Shown piece by piece: positions 34,945 through 45,385 of a DNA stretch of 64,000 nucleotides (position 1 is the first letter of the stretch; every line of letters begins with the position of its first letter). Source of the stretch: Hydrangea macrophylla (taxonomy: Eukaryota; Streptophyta; Magnoliopsida; Cornales; Hydrangeaceae); assembly GCA_033977485.1 (NCBI GenBank), contig CM066988.1, positions 72,965,169 to 73,029,168 on the forward strand. The letters are read 5' to 3'. The notes under the pieces were generated by a model. The model made no database searches. It had not been told where the DNA came from and saw only the letters and a program-made list of their open reading frames with translations. Position numbers and translations under genes: made by a program.

Positions 34945-37622
34945 ATCTTGAGTTAGAATGGTCTAGCTATAGATGTAAAAGAATGCGCTTATTGGGAGGC
35001 AACCCAAGCTTTGTTTTGCTCGTTTCGCTTACTTTTTGGTCATTTTGAGTATGTTTTGGTCATTCTGGACAGGTTTGGGGGTCAAAGTAAATTTTATTTT
35101 GAACTTATTTACATTAAAAAAAAAAGAAAAATGAGGAAAAGACCACGTCGCGCGCGCGGCCTGCTCGCGCGAGATTCCCCCTTAGACCAATTTTTCCAAC
35201 TTTTCTTTTTTATAAGCTCTCTGTTTCATCTCGCGCCTAGAATTGCACACGCGAGGGATTCGCTCGCGCGATCTTGGGCCTTAGAGATTTTTCTTGTAAG
35301 TTTATAAAACATGCCTCTGCTTTACCTCGCGGAGGGTTCGCGCACGCGAAGCTTTCTCGCACGCGAAGCTTTCTCGCACGGTCCGCTCGCGCGAGGTGGG
35401 GATTTCTCAATTTTTCTCTTTGTTCTTTGATTTTCTGTTTCCCAAACCTATCTAGTTGTTTTTCATTTCTGTTTATTCTTTTCAGTTCGTTTCGTTTAAG
35501 TTTATCTTTGTTTTCATAGTTTTAGTTTTGTTTTTCTTTATTTCCTTTACGTTCTTTTAATTCTAGTTTAGTTTCTATTGTTTACAAAAAAATTAGTAAA
35601 TAAATAACAAAATAAAAAAAACATATTTAATATAGCTTTTATTATTTCATTGTATGTTTAATTTTCTTTTGTTAAGTATTAACAGGTGAAATAGTGCTCT
35701 GTTTGGAGTAATTGAACTTTGATTCCATATTATTATACGTTCACCTGTTTGTGATTGCCGAGATCGAGGTATTATCGTTCCTTTCTTATATACTCTCCGT
35801 TCTTTTGTTTTATTGTTTAATTGGGGGCAATGAAAGGTTTAGGTTTGGGGGTATGCACTCACATCCACATTATTATATACACAAAATTTTCAAATTTTGT
35901 CGATATTTGTGCTTAATTAAACGATGTTGCCGACGTTTTTGCAATGTCAATTTGATACATCTCGTTTTATAATTTTGATTGTTATAGAATGCTAAATAAG
36001 AGAAGATGTGGTTAAACATTTGTTGATGTCATGTTGAAACGTTTTAGGATATGTATCGTTCGAATCATAGTTTTATATCATAGATTTGCACATAACCCTA
36101 TGCACTGCACGTAGTCGCTTGAGTACATGTTTGATGTGAACTATAATATGATTCGGATTTATAGATAACACATGGTGGAGACTAAGCCCGGTGAGCTTTT
36201 GAGCCTATCTTTTCTTTATAGAGGGTTAGCACATTGTGTTTGTCGAATTTCAATGAAATAGCGCATTAACTCGTTGTTTAGTCTCATTATTCTTGTTTTG
36301 GTTGATATTGAAGTTAAAATATTTGCTACCATGCTAAATAATCTTCCGTCGTAAATGTTGAAAAATCATATCACTCTAGGAAATGATTTTAGGCCTTCTT
36401 TGTTTTCCACCCTTTTGACCTTTGTCCTATCCAGTTAAATGATAAAAATTTCCTTAGTTCGCCCTTTGAGCCTTTAAAATGCCATTTTTCTTTAATTACC
36501 ATCATCCTGTTTTTGATCCAATTTGGCCAACTTGGAGTTCACTACTGAAAGATTGATCACCTTTTAGTGGTGATAAGGCGATGTGTTGATTGAGAAGAAG
36601 AAGAAAATAAGATGATGCTTAGGGTGGTTGCCGTGTTATTTATTGAATATTCATTTCAAAAGCAACGAGGAAGATAAGGATTGAAGAAAAAAAAGAATAA
36701 AAAAAGAAGAATAAGGTTGAAAAAAGAAAAAGAAAAAGAAATTAAAGTAATGAAAAATATATGAAAAAAGTATGAAAAGATGAAGTTGGTAGAAGAGATG
36801 AATGAAAGAAATCGTGCATGCCTTACAATGCCATTCTAAAACTACCTAATGAATCCTTTCTATTCTTTCTCATTACCCGAGCCACATTACAACCTTTGAA
36901 AAGTCATTTGATCCTAGAAACATGGTTTGGATATGAAAACGATGGGAGGGGGATTGAAACATGGTAATGATTAATTTTTCTTGAGTGTTGGCATTCTATC
37001 CATGAGACTATTGTTCTTTTATGTCATGCGTCTTTTTCGAGTTATATGTGAGCGGTTTCTTGTTTTGAAAATGTATTTCCTTAACTCACATATTTTAGAA
37101 AAATTACACCTGTTTCTGAGTGTTTCATTTGAGAGTGTAATTAACATTGCGAGATTCGTAGTCGAAGCATAGTGGGATGGTTATCCGAGTTATATTCCAA
37201 GTTCATGACATGCACGTGTTCATTTGACTACCACATCACACACGTGCAATTTTATGAGAAACTCTATTGATTTATACGATGCATGTGCTTGAGATTGTTT
37301 TTCATGACGTAGGTAGACGTTTGATTCCGTTTCTTCTTGTTCGTTATTCTATTTCAAATCATCGTTCTATGATAAGGAGTATTGATTGTTTTGTTTTTCG
37401 TTTGAATAAAAAATTTTAAATTTATAAGTTAATAAAGATGGTTGTGGGTGACTTGTTGACGAGAGCCCTCACGAGACTTCACTCGTCCGACTAGGGACAT
37501 CTAGAGCTTTAAAAGGCTTGTTGCATACGCTAAATGCAATCGTGATCCATGAGAAAATGGAGTAGTATTTTTTTTATTAGTAGTTTAATTTTTATGTTCT
37601 TTTTCCTCGAGGACTAGCAAAA
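34945..37622 (+). other. Athila 3' untranslated region
   Basis: It begins with GGGAGGCAACCCAA (about 34995-35008), a familiar Athila post-pol motif. A CG-rich, palindromic stretch is at about 35143-35395 (GCGCGCGGCCTGCTCGCGCG). Purine-rich AAGAAG tracts lie at 36590-36790. No env-like or other protein can be supported. Confidence 0.75.
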
Positions 37623-37638
37623 TGTAGGTTTGGGGGTG
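37623..37638 (+). other. Polypurine tract region of the Athila element
   Basis: TGTAGGTTTGGGGGTG lies directly before the 3' LTR, where plus-strand priming would occur. Confidence 0.7.
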
Positions 37639-38936
37639 TGATCGGGAGAGAACAAATCCTAATTACATGCCTTAATTCACATTTGCTAGTACTCTTTTAT
37701 CCTATTTTTGTATATTTTTACTTCGTTTTCTATTTTCTATCAGGATTTGGAGAAAAGTAAGGATTCCAAGCTAAATGGGGTGAAAAAGCAGAAGAAAAGA
37801 AGCTGAAAAAACCACATCGCGCACGCGGCCCGCTCGCACGAAATCCCAAAAATTGCTCGCGCGATCCCCTCGCGCGACCTCCCTGAATCGCGCTCGCGTG
37901 ACCTGTGTAAAAACCAAATACGTGTATTTCACTATTTTGAAGACTCCCTAATTACGTCCGAAAAGCTAAATACAGCAGTTTTAGTGCGAATTGGGTTAGG
38001 AAAGCTTCCAAACTTGCTCCAAATCTATAAATACTCAATTATAATTCAATTCTTAGGGGGACAATGAATATACACAATATACAACTAAAACTTCAGCCAT
38101 TGAAGGGAGGAAAGCCAGGAGAAAAAGAAGAAGACCAAGGATTTTCATGGCCTCCTCCATCAACCTCTTGCCGTTCATCAATTCTATGGCCAACTAAACT
38201 CAAGATCTAGGATTTCAGTGAAACCCTAGCCCAAATAATCGGGTGTATTTTATGTTTTTATTTTAGTTTTATTATGTATGGATGACAGTTACATGTTTCG
38301 AGGATTTTTATAAATAAATCGTGCTTTTATTGATTAAATCGTTACTTTCAAAGTTTACTCTTGTCTTAGATCTATTTTGATGGTAGTGTGCTCAATGATC
38401 TATGCTTCCTGTGCTTGTTTAGATTATTTACATGTAATGGTGCTTAAATTTAATTGTGCTATCAAGTATCCGAATAGTCCATGCCTAGATGAGACGGATT
38501 ATACCACAACCCTAGTTTAGTGTGGGATAATTCGTGCTAACCGAAGATGGATTATGTTGGTGCTTGAACCATAGTTATTTTCTTGACGGAGAAATTGGGC
38601 TTGTAACTATAATTTCCCATTATCATCCAACTTAATAAGCTAAAGTAATTCGTAAATTCCCTTATTATGAAGCTAGTGGTGAATTTGCAATCCTAGGTTC
38701 CTTAAACTTATTATAAAAACAAATATTTAATTACTTTCATAATTTAGATTTATTTTTATTATTATTAGTTTAATTCAAATTAAATCCAAAATCTGTTTTT
38801 CTTAATTAACTAAATTTAGGTTTTAAAAATTAAAGTGCGTAGTATTTAATCTCTGTGGGTTCGACCTTTACTTTCACTACTACAAATCTTTAGAAAAGTA
38901 AAGTACACTTTTTATATCTTGATTCTGATAAGATCA
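37639..38936 (+). mobile_element. Athila 3' LTR
   Basis: It is 1298 bp, with start and end matching the 5' LTR. It lacks a short segment present in the 5' copy near 13300-13320 and has a similar CG-rich stretch at 37815-37905. Confidence 0.93.
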
Positions 38937-38941
38937 GGTAT

Positions 38942-39464
38942 CTTAGTCATTTCAAGGGCAAAAACACTAATTTCGTATGTCCTTTTGGTGGCACAAATCA
39001 TGATGTATTACAGTTGTCTACCCGAAAATGCAGCACTCACTGGAGATGGAAGCGGCACTTGGTGAGTGCCGGAATGACAATTGATGAATGCCGTCGCGGC
39101 ATTCATTGATTGCCGCACTGGCATTCAGAGAATGCCGCAGACAACTCCAGGGATTGCCTTTTTTTTTTTTTTTTTTTTTCCTGGAAATCTATTTTTTCAC
39201 GGCATTTAGTGAAATTTGCGGCATTCATTGAATGCCGCTCCGGAACTTAAGCGAGTACCGTACAACAACCCGTGACTGCCGCAAATCTTACTATGTGTCA
39301 TTCTCCTCTGTTTTCCCTTTTTCTCTCTTTTTCCTTTTTGTCTTGAATTAGAAGAGCCTTCAGAAGAGCTTGAATGACCTTTGGAAGTCCCAAATTAGTC
39401 GGATCGGATCTTAGAGGTAATACTCCCGTTAACCCGACGTTTGGTCAAAATTGGGGTGTCTACA
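38942..39464 (-). mobile_element. Tat LTR B, remaining U3 part
   Basis: Continuation of the solo LTR after the Athila insertion, ending GGTCAAAATTGGGGTGTCTACA-like as LTR A does. It contains the palindrome array at 39029-39290 and a T-run at about 39157-39179. Confidence 0.88.
39029..39290. repeat. GGCACT/AGTGCC palindrome array in LTR B
   Basis: Units such as GCGGCACTTGGTGAGTGCCG, GCGGCATTCATTGATTGCCGC and GGCATTCAGAGAATGCCGC are degenerate palindromes, at the same LTR position as 9566-9815. Confidence 0.75.
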
Positions 39465-39499
39465 ATAGCCCTTCAGCCCGATCAGATATGTATTTGAAT

Positions 39500-39855
39500 A
39501 TTCAAAATCAGGAGTCAATCAGACTCTAATTGATTCCATGAGTTAATTAATCTTAAATTCCTTTCAAAATTTCAGAATCAGGAGTCAATCAAACTTAAAT
39601 TTATTTCAGGAGTCAATCAAGATTTCTAATTCCATATCATGAGTCAACTAGACTCAAAGAATCCAAAATTTCCAAAAATAGGAGTCATTAGACTCAAAAT
39701 CAATTAAATTTTATAAAATTGCGAGTCAATCAGACTCAAAGAATTTCTATTTCACAAAATTGGGAGTCGATTTGACTCAAAGAATTCAAAATTTTCAAAA
39801 GCATGAGTCAATTTGTCCCAAAATAATTCAAATTCTAAAATCAGGAGTCAGTTGG
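39500..39855. repeat. GAGTCAATCAGACTC repeat array
   Basis: About nine copies of an (A/G)GGAGTCAATCAGACTC-type motif occur every 35-60 bp, separated by AAAATTTC-rich spacers. GAGTC and GACTC are inverse, so each copy is a short palindrome. It is part of the Tat 3' UTR. Confidence 0.8.
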
Positions 39856-39983
39856 TCTTGGAAATCACTTTCGGGGACCAAAGCGTATAAGGTTAGCAAA
39901 TTTTGGGGTTCAAAGTTCAAATTTCTGGACCCAATTTGAATTTTGGGGGGAAACCAAAGGCCTTTTAATCGCCTTACTCGTGG

Positions 39984-40108
39984 TACTCGCTTCAAGGCAT
40001 GGCAGTCCGTAACTGCCGTGCAGCACTCAGTGAATGCCGCTACAACACTCAGCGAGTGCCGTACGGTACTTCACCAACTACCGCGCACATTTTTCGAGTG
40101 CTGTTCTA
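39984..40108 (+). promoter_or_regulatory. Palindrome array upstream of antisense gene 1
   Basis: Units CAGCACTCAGTGAATGCCGC and CAACACTCAGCGAGTGCCG are the same family as the LTR arrays. The array ends about 230 bp before the first ATG of the antisense gene, with a weak CATATA at 40122-40127 between. Confidence 0.6.
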
Positions 40109-40340
40109 AGCAGACAGATTGCATATACGTAGGTTTTTACTTCATTTAATTCACTTCTAAATTCTCTCTAAGCCAAAGCACTCTCTGGAGATTTTCTCCC
40201 TTTTCTTGCATTGACCTAGAGGATCCACATGTTAGTTTATCTTGATCCAAAATCCCATTGTTCTCTTTAATTTTATTGCTTTCTTGGATTCTTTAAAAAA
40301 AATAACATTATGTTCTTTTCTTATCAACAGGTTGAGTGCC

Positions 40341-42825
40341 ATGGCTAGCGGCTCGGGTAGCTCTAGTAGGAAGAGGACGAGGTATAGATCCACTTCTCAT
40401 CCTGATCCTACCTTTTTGCTCCGGGATCCAAACAAGCAGCTATCCGCCCGAGCGTTCCGACAAGAGGTATACGCTCCTCTAAATCATTCTCTCTTTTCTA
40501 ATTCTTTTCCTATGCTCCTTTATGAATGCAAATGCCGTTCTTGTAGGATCTTTCGAGCATTCCAATCACTCTCTTTTATTCATTCATGTTTATTTCATCA
40601 TTCTTGATTCTATTTTATATATTTTCAAGTTTTTCTCATAAAGCTCATGAATGCAATGCATGCCATCAAAACTTCACATGCTTTCTCATGAATGTGAATG
40701 TTATGCTTGTGAATTTTTTTCCAAGTGTTGCAATCACTCTTCTTACTCATTCATTACTTATTTTCTTTATTATTACTATTTACTTTTTATTTTGTTCCTT
40801 TTTTGTATCCATTTGCTTGCTGATATTGAACCTTGTAACTTTTGCAACTCCAGCCCGATGTGCTGAAGGGGCATGGCAGCCTAGCCCATGGCTTCGCGTG
40901 GTATGAGATGCTGAACGAGACTGTACGGGGCTTCATTGACGCTGCAGGTTTAGAGGACTTCGTCAAGCTCTTGACGAAGAGCTCGAACGACCTACACCAG
41001 ATACACGCTCTCTCAGAGCGATGGTAGGACACCACCAACTCGTTCCACTTCGAGTTAGCAGAGATGACGATGACCCCACTCGACTTCTCTATGATCACTG
41101 GGATCCCTTTCAGGGAGAAGTACTTGTAGTACTTGGATACGGTGACAGAGTGGGACCAGGTGCTGCTATTGCTAGGAGTAGTCCCTGAGGAGCCCTTGGT
41201 TACAACCAAGTGGTTCCTCGACACCTTCAGGGACCATGAGGGCTTTACAGATGAGCAGATGGCCCGTAAGTTCATCATGTACATGTTGGGGTGCTCTCTA
41301 CTGAGCACCTGGGGCGATCAGATTTCGGTGGCGCTGGTGGTGTCCTTGGAACACATGGATCGCATTTATCAGTACGAATGTGCTAGTGTAGGATTGGCAA
41401 TCCTGTATAAGCACTTGGGAGAGATTTCCCGAGATTGCCCACCCTTTAAGGACGGCTTCTGGAGAGTATGGGAGGTACAATCTTTTATTTATTCTCTTTT
41501 ATTATTATTATTATTTAATTTTTTTTCTTTATTAGCTTTTCAACCAATTTCTAAAAATGTGAACCTTACACCTCTTTTTTATTATAGACTTGGTCCCACG
41601 AGTACCTTCATATGAAGTCGCCCAGGACACAGCCGGCAGATGCCCTCATCATGCCACAGGGACTGAAGTGGCAGAAAGAGCGAGTCGGGCGGAAGATCGG
41701 GGCCATTATTTTACAACATTCAGGAACTTCCTAACTAACTTGAGGGAGCCGCACATTCGATAGCAGCCCTGGGTGGATGTGCTTCCTATCGCCTCTCAGG
41801 GGATACGGAGATTTGGGGGTTATGACCCGATGAGATTGTTGCTAGATGGCCCAGACGTCCGGGAGTGGTACTTGGGGGAGAGAGTGACTAGATAGTCAAT
41901 GATGGCTCCTGGATATTTCGTGCTATGTCCCCCACCTAATTCTATGAGAGTTGTAAAGACGCTTCAGGGTAGCCCGCTCATGGTCGCTCTGAATGGCTTC
42001 ACTATTCAAGAGTTTCTGGAGCCTCCTGATGGGTATGATGCTTTCCGTGCTGCTAAGCTGATGAAAAACTTCCCTCTGATGGAAGTGACTCGGGTGAGTT
42101 TTTTTTAGCTTTTTATTATTTCTTTTAGTTCTTATCATATATATATTTTCTCACTGAATTCATTTTTCTTTTTCCCAGCCCGTTCCTGCTGCATCTCGGA
42201 CTCTCGCTTTACCGCCACGGGATTGGAGCATTAGGACGGTCTCTTATGGCGAGTAGGGCACGACTATGGTTCCTTGTAATCATGTAGGTGCTCCCACTAT
42301 CCTGCTTCAGTACGACCATGTCCCCCAGGATTATGCAGAGGAGGGCCTACTCTATGCTCATAGCGTGAGGGAGTGGATTCACAAATGAGAGTGGAGGGTA
42401 ATCTTCTAAAACCCAACTTCGATTTTTGCATTCTCATTTTGAATTCCTAATTTTTCTTTTTCTGATATCCTGATTTAGGCCGATGCAGCACGGGTGACTG
42501 CTGAGGCTTAGGCGAGAGCCCGGGTAAACTCTAACTACCCCTTTTTATTTATACTTTTCCTTTTTAGCACTTTCGTTCCAATTTTCCAATCAAACTCGGT
42601 TATTAAATCTCTTTTCTTGCTTAGGAGGAAAAGAACAGGGCTTTGGTCCTGCAGGTGAGAGAGCTTGAGTAGTAGGTCTAACAATTTGGAGTGGGTCCCA
42701 GCGGAGGTCACAAAGGCACCGGGCTAGGTGGAGGTAGAGGTGGTGGCGTCGGGAGCGGCACGGAGTCAGAGGAGGAGCCTCTTAGACGTGTCACTCGTCA
42801 GACTCGAGGCCGGGGTCGGGGTTGA
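40341..42825 (+). pseudogene. Antisense plant-mobile-domain gene (six exons) in the Tat element
   Basis: Six exons with GT-AG introns fit: 40341-40466, 40854-41474, 41588-42093, 42179-42397, 42479-42523 and 42625-42825. All junctions are phase 0. The start MASGSGSSSRKRTRYRS is basic. Exons 2-3 match the plant mobile domain (PMD): HGFAWYEMLNETVRGFIDAAG, an ALSERW...FHFELAEMTMTPLDFSMITG core, ARKFIMYMLGCSLL, and GPDVREWYLGERV. The last exon has a GGGRGGG and RGRGRG tail. Ten premature stops (eight TAG, one TGA, one TAA) and a one-base loss in exon 3 near 41700 inactivate it. It runs opposite to gag-pol, between integrase and the 3' LTR. PMD proteins occur in plant transposons and in host silencing factors. 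Antisense extra ORFs are known in some Tat-lineage elements. The role here is unknown. Confidence 0.85.
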
Positions 42826-43295
42826 TCTCACTCTTCTCTTTTAGCTCTCTTTTTCCATTTTCTGAGTGTTTGGAGAGGGGACATATACATTTGGATAATT
42901 GCACACACTTTTATTTTGATGACAACTATAGCCAGGACAGGATAGGATAGGCACTGCATATCTTTTGATTACGTTTTTAATTCTGCATGCTTTTATTTGT
43001 GGATAAGGCCATAGCCTGGCCATCCTTTTATTGCTTGTGAATGTTGCTTTTCTTCTTTTTTCTTTTTTGTGATTGTGACCATGGCTTGGTCCTTTATTAT
43101 TTTAATTTTCTATAGCTGGTGAATGCTTGTAACTATGTCCTATCTTTATTATTTATTTTTATAAATGAATGAATGCGACCATGGCTAGGTTTATTGTACG
43201 TGATGCGATCTGATGCACACGTTTCATTATATATTCAGTTCTTTTGTTTTCAGGTGAGCTGAAAACATTACAAATACATCCTGGCTAAAAATAGC
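42826..43295. other. Spacer between the two antisense genes
   Basis: Non-coding. Short repeats of GACCATGGC(T/C)(A/T)GG and GATAAGGCCATAGCCTGG (about 42925-43185) may be a degenerate tandem array. Confidence 0.5.
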
Positions 43296-43440
43296 CCTTT
43301 GCGGCACTCGATTAGGCCTGTGAGGCACTCAGCGAGTGCCGCAATGGCAGTCTGTGATTGTTGTGCGGCATTTACGGACTACCGCGTGGCACTTTCTAGA
43401 GTACCATTTGCTTTTTCGAGTGCCGCATTGTGTTCTGGGC
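43296..43440 (+). promoter_or_regulatory. Palindrome array upstream of antisense gene 2
   Basis: Includes GGCACTCAGCGAGTGCC, a perfect palindrome with 7-bp arms, and degenerate relatives (GCGGCACTCGATTAGGCC, TCGAGTGCCGC). A TATTTATA at 43452-43459 follows about 12 bp later and the ATG at 43552 about 110 bp later. Confidence 0.6.
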
Positions 43441-43551
43441 CGATCCACTTCTATTTATACTCTCTTTTCCCAAAACTCCGCAAAACACTCCTCTCATTCC
43501 TTCACTTTCTTCTCAAATGGCCACATTAGCTCTCAAATCCACTTCTCATGG

Positions 43552-44610
43552 ATGGATACTCTTTCTAGCATTGACATGCTTAACTTTGAGTGCTTCAGAT
43601 TGAACGACCTCTTTTCTTTTCAGCGAATGTCCCTGAATGAAGGCTTGCTTTGAGCCGTTATTCAGTGTTGGGATCCCTCACTCCATGTCTTCCGCTTTGG
43701 TTACCAGGAGATCTGCTCCTTGTTTGAGGTGTTTAGTGCCATTCTTCACTCTGATGCTTTTGTGGATTTGAAAGTTCCTTCGGTACAGGTCGAATATATT
43801 CAAGACCTGGCTCTTCTCCATCATACATCCTGAAATGTGGCCGGCTCTTTTGTTCATGACAGGCAGCTTGATTTTGAACGTCTTTCCTCCGTTTATGCTC
43901 CCATAGGGGACTCCTATGATGGCGGGCATCAGATCATTCGACGTAGTGCATTGTCAATTGCTATGCTCTCTTGCTTCATCTTCCAGTCATCTTCTGACAT
44001 TTTCATACCCATTGCTTATGGTATACGGGAGATGAAGAACACCATTATGCTGGTTCTTGGCGAGACCATGATGGGATTGGACCGTGCCCATGCTACTGGG
44101 GCCAAGTTATCTACAGGAGCACCTTTTGTCTTACAGGTTTGGCTCATGGAGCGTCTATATCTCTTTATACACTCTTCGCACCTTCGTGGGTCACTTCCCT
44201 GTGATCGTATGGAGATTCACTACTTATTCCATTCCGTCGATGCATGGCTCGATTGGCTTCAAGGCCTCTCACCTGATGATATCTGCTGGGTCTGTCCACA
44301 GTAGAGTTATCACTCTGTTGCAGTATAACTTCCGGGATGACCTAGTATCTGGTTACTTGGCTTGCATGCTACTACTTTTTATGTTCCTGGATGAATGGTT
44401 CGTCAGTACAGACTTCTCCAAGATGTTACTGAGGACATTATCGCATATTTCACGAGGAGTTCAGTTATGCGCTCTTCCACCGTGAAAGCTTTTGCTGAGG
44501 CTTGGCATGACAGGGTGGCTGCTCCCTTTCGGAGAATTTCGACTTCAGTCGGGCTTACTACTGAGTACCTTTTGCAGATCCAGACCTTGGCCGAGAGACA
44601 GACTCCATAG
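43552..44610 (+). pseudogene. Antisense DUF7745/PMD-like gene in the Tat element
   Basis: A single frame of 353 codons runs from ATG 43552 to TAG 44608-44610 with six premature stops (43651, 43831, 44302, 44326, 44338, 44392). The N-terminal part has CWDPSLHVFRFGYQEICSLF, typical of the DUF7745 / plant-mobile-like proteins seen in plant retroelements. The middle has REMKNTIMLVLGETMMGLDR and GAPFVLQVWLMERLYLF. The C-terminal part has MVRQYRLLQDVTEDIIAYF and FAEAWHDRVAAPFRR. No intron is needed. It is the second gene antisense to gag-pol and lies 0.7 kb beyond antisense gene 1. Biochemical role unknown; the family call is from remembered motifs. Confidence 0.75.
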
Positions 44611-45385
44611 ACATACATAGATGAAAGCAAATACAGGACAAAGCTTTATTTTACAAAACTTCTGACAAGTCCTGTCTACTTTCTTGCACCTTTGAATGTG
44701 ATTTTCTTCTTTTTCTTCCCAAAAAATGTTTTTATGTTTTAGAAAATGTTCTATCATGTTCAATTAATGTACGCACTCTTTCGATCTATCTTTAGGTTAT
44801 GAAAATCCTCATTTCAAAGCCTTTTCTTGGCTTTTCATTACATTGCTTTGAATCTTGTTTAGGACTTTAATCATTCTATACCGTGAATTCTCATTTGTTC
44901 CTTTATAGTACTTTTTAGTAGCCAGGGGATCCAGAGACAGATTTAAGGAAAATATCTGGGTTCTTCGGATAGCAAACAAAGTTTGACCCTAGTTATGAGG
45001 CTCTGAAGTGGTTTTGGGTAAACGCAAGTTTGCCCCTAGTTTAGCACAGGGATTTTCTATGGATTTTTCATGGACCAAAGGCTTTTGAAGAGCCCGCCTA
45101 CTTATTCCTGAGTCAGTATTAGGTCTGTAGTGGTTCAGTTTAAGGCTTGACAAAAGGTGCCACTCGGGCAATGTTTAATGACCGAACCAAGCATGTTGCC
45201 TATGTATCCCCTAGTGGGAGTCACGTAAAGCGTAGTTCATCTACGTAGGAGGTTTTGAAAGAAATGGTTTCAAGCAAAATACTTCTTGAGGCGATCGAGG
45301 TTAATCAGATATTTAAATTCGACCCCGTCTAGGTCCATAAGGTAGGCAGCTTGTCCGAAAATGAGAGTCTTAATGATGTATGGCC
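44611..45385 (-). other. Tat sequence between integrase and the antisense genes
   Basis: Non-coding. The CATGTTGCCTATGTATCCCC...CGTAGTTCATCTACGTAGG segment at about 45190-45250 resembles one at 10165-10235 beside the 3' LTR, possibly a duplicated 3' UTR motif. Confidence 0.5.

Larger units (their letters stand above)
12984..38936 (+). mobile_element. Athila-type Ty3/gypsy element, non-autonomous, interrupted in its 5' LTR
   Basis: A perfect 5-bp duplication GGTAT flanks it (12979-12983 and 38937-38941). The 5' LTR is 12984-13918 plus 31462-31856, the internal domain is 31857-37638 and the 3' LTR is 37639-38936. Both LTRs start TGATCGGGAGAGAACAAATC and end AAGATCA. The PBS matches tRNA-Asp. 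Coding capacity is gag plus protease only. Confidence 0.93.
10767..39464 (-). mobile_element. Solo Tat LTR (LTR B), itself split by an Athila element
   Basis: The LTR parts are 10767-12983 and 38942-39464. They start TGTGGATATCGC and end GGGGTGTCTACA on the plus strand and are colinear with LTR A. No PBS, polypurine tract or internal domain lies between this LTR and the tandem repeat on either side, so it is a solo LTR inside the 3' UTR of the larger Tat element. The flanking five bases are GCAGC on the left and ATAGC on the right. These differ by two transitions and may be a decayed duplication. Confidence 0.8.

Noticed and set aside
43517..43605. Small secreted peptide start (MATLALKSTSHGW)
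   Set aside because: Only about 28 codons, out of frame with the DUF7745-like gene and without support.
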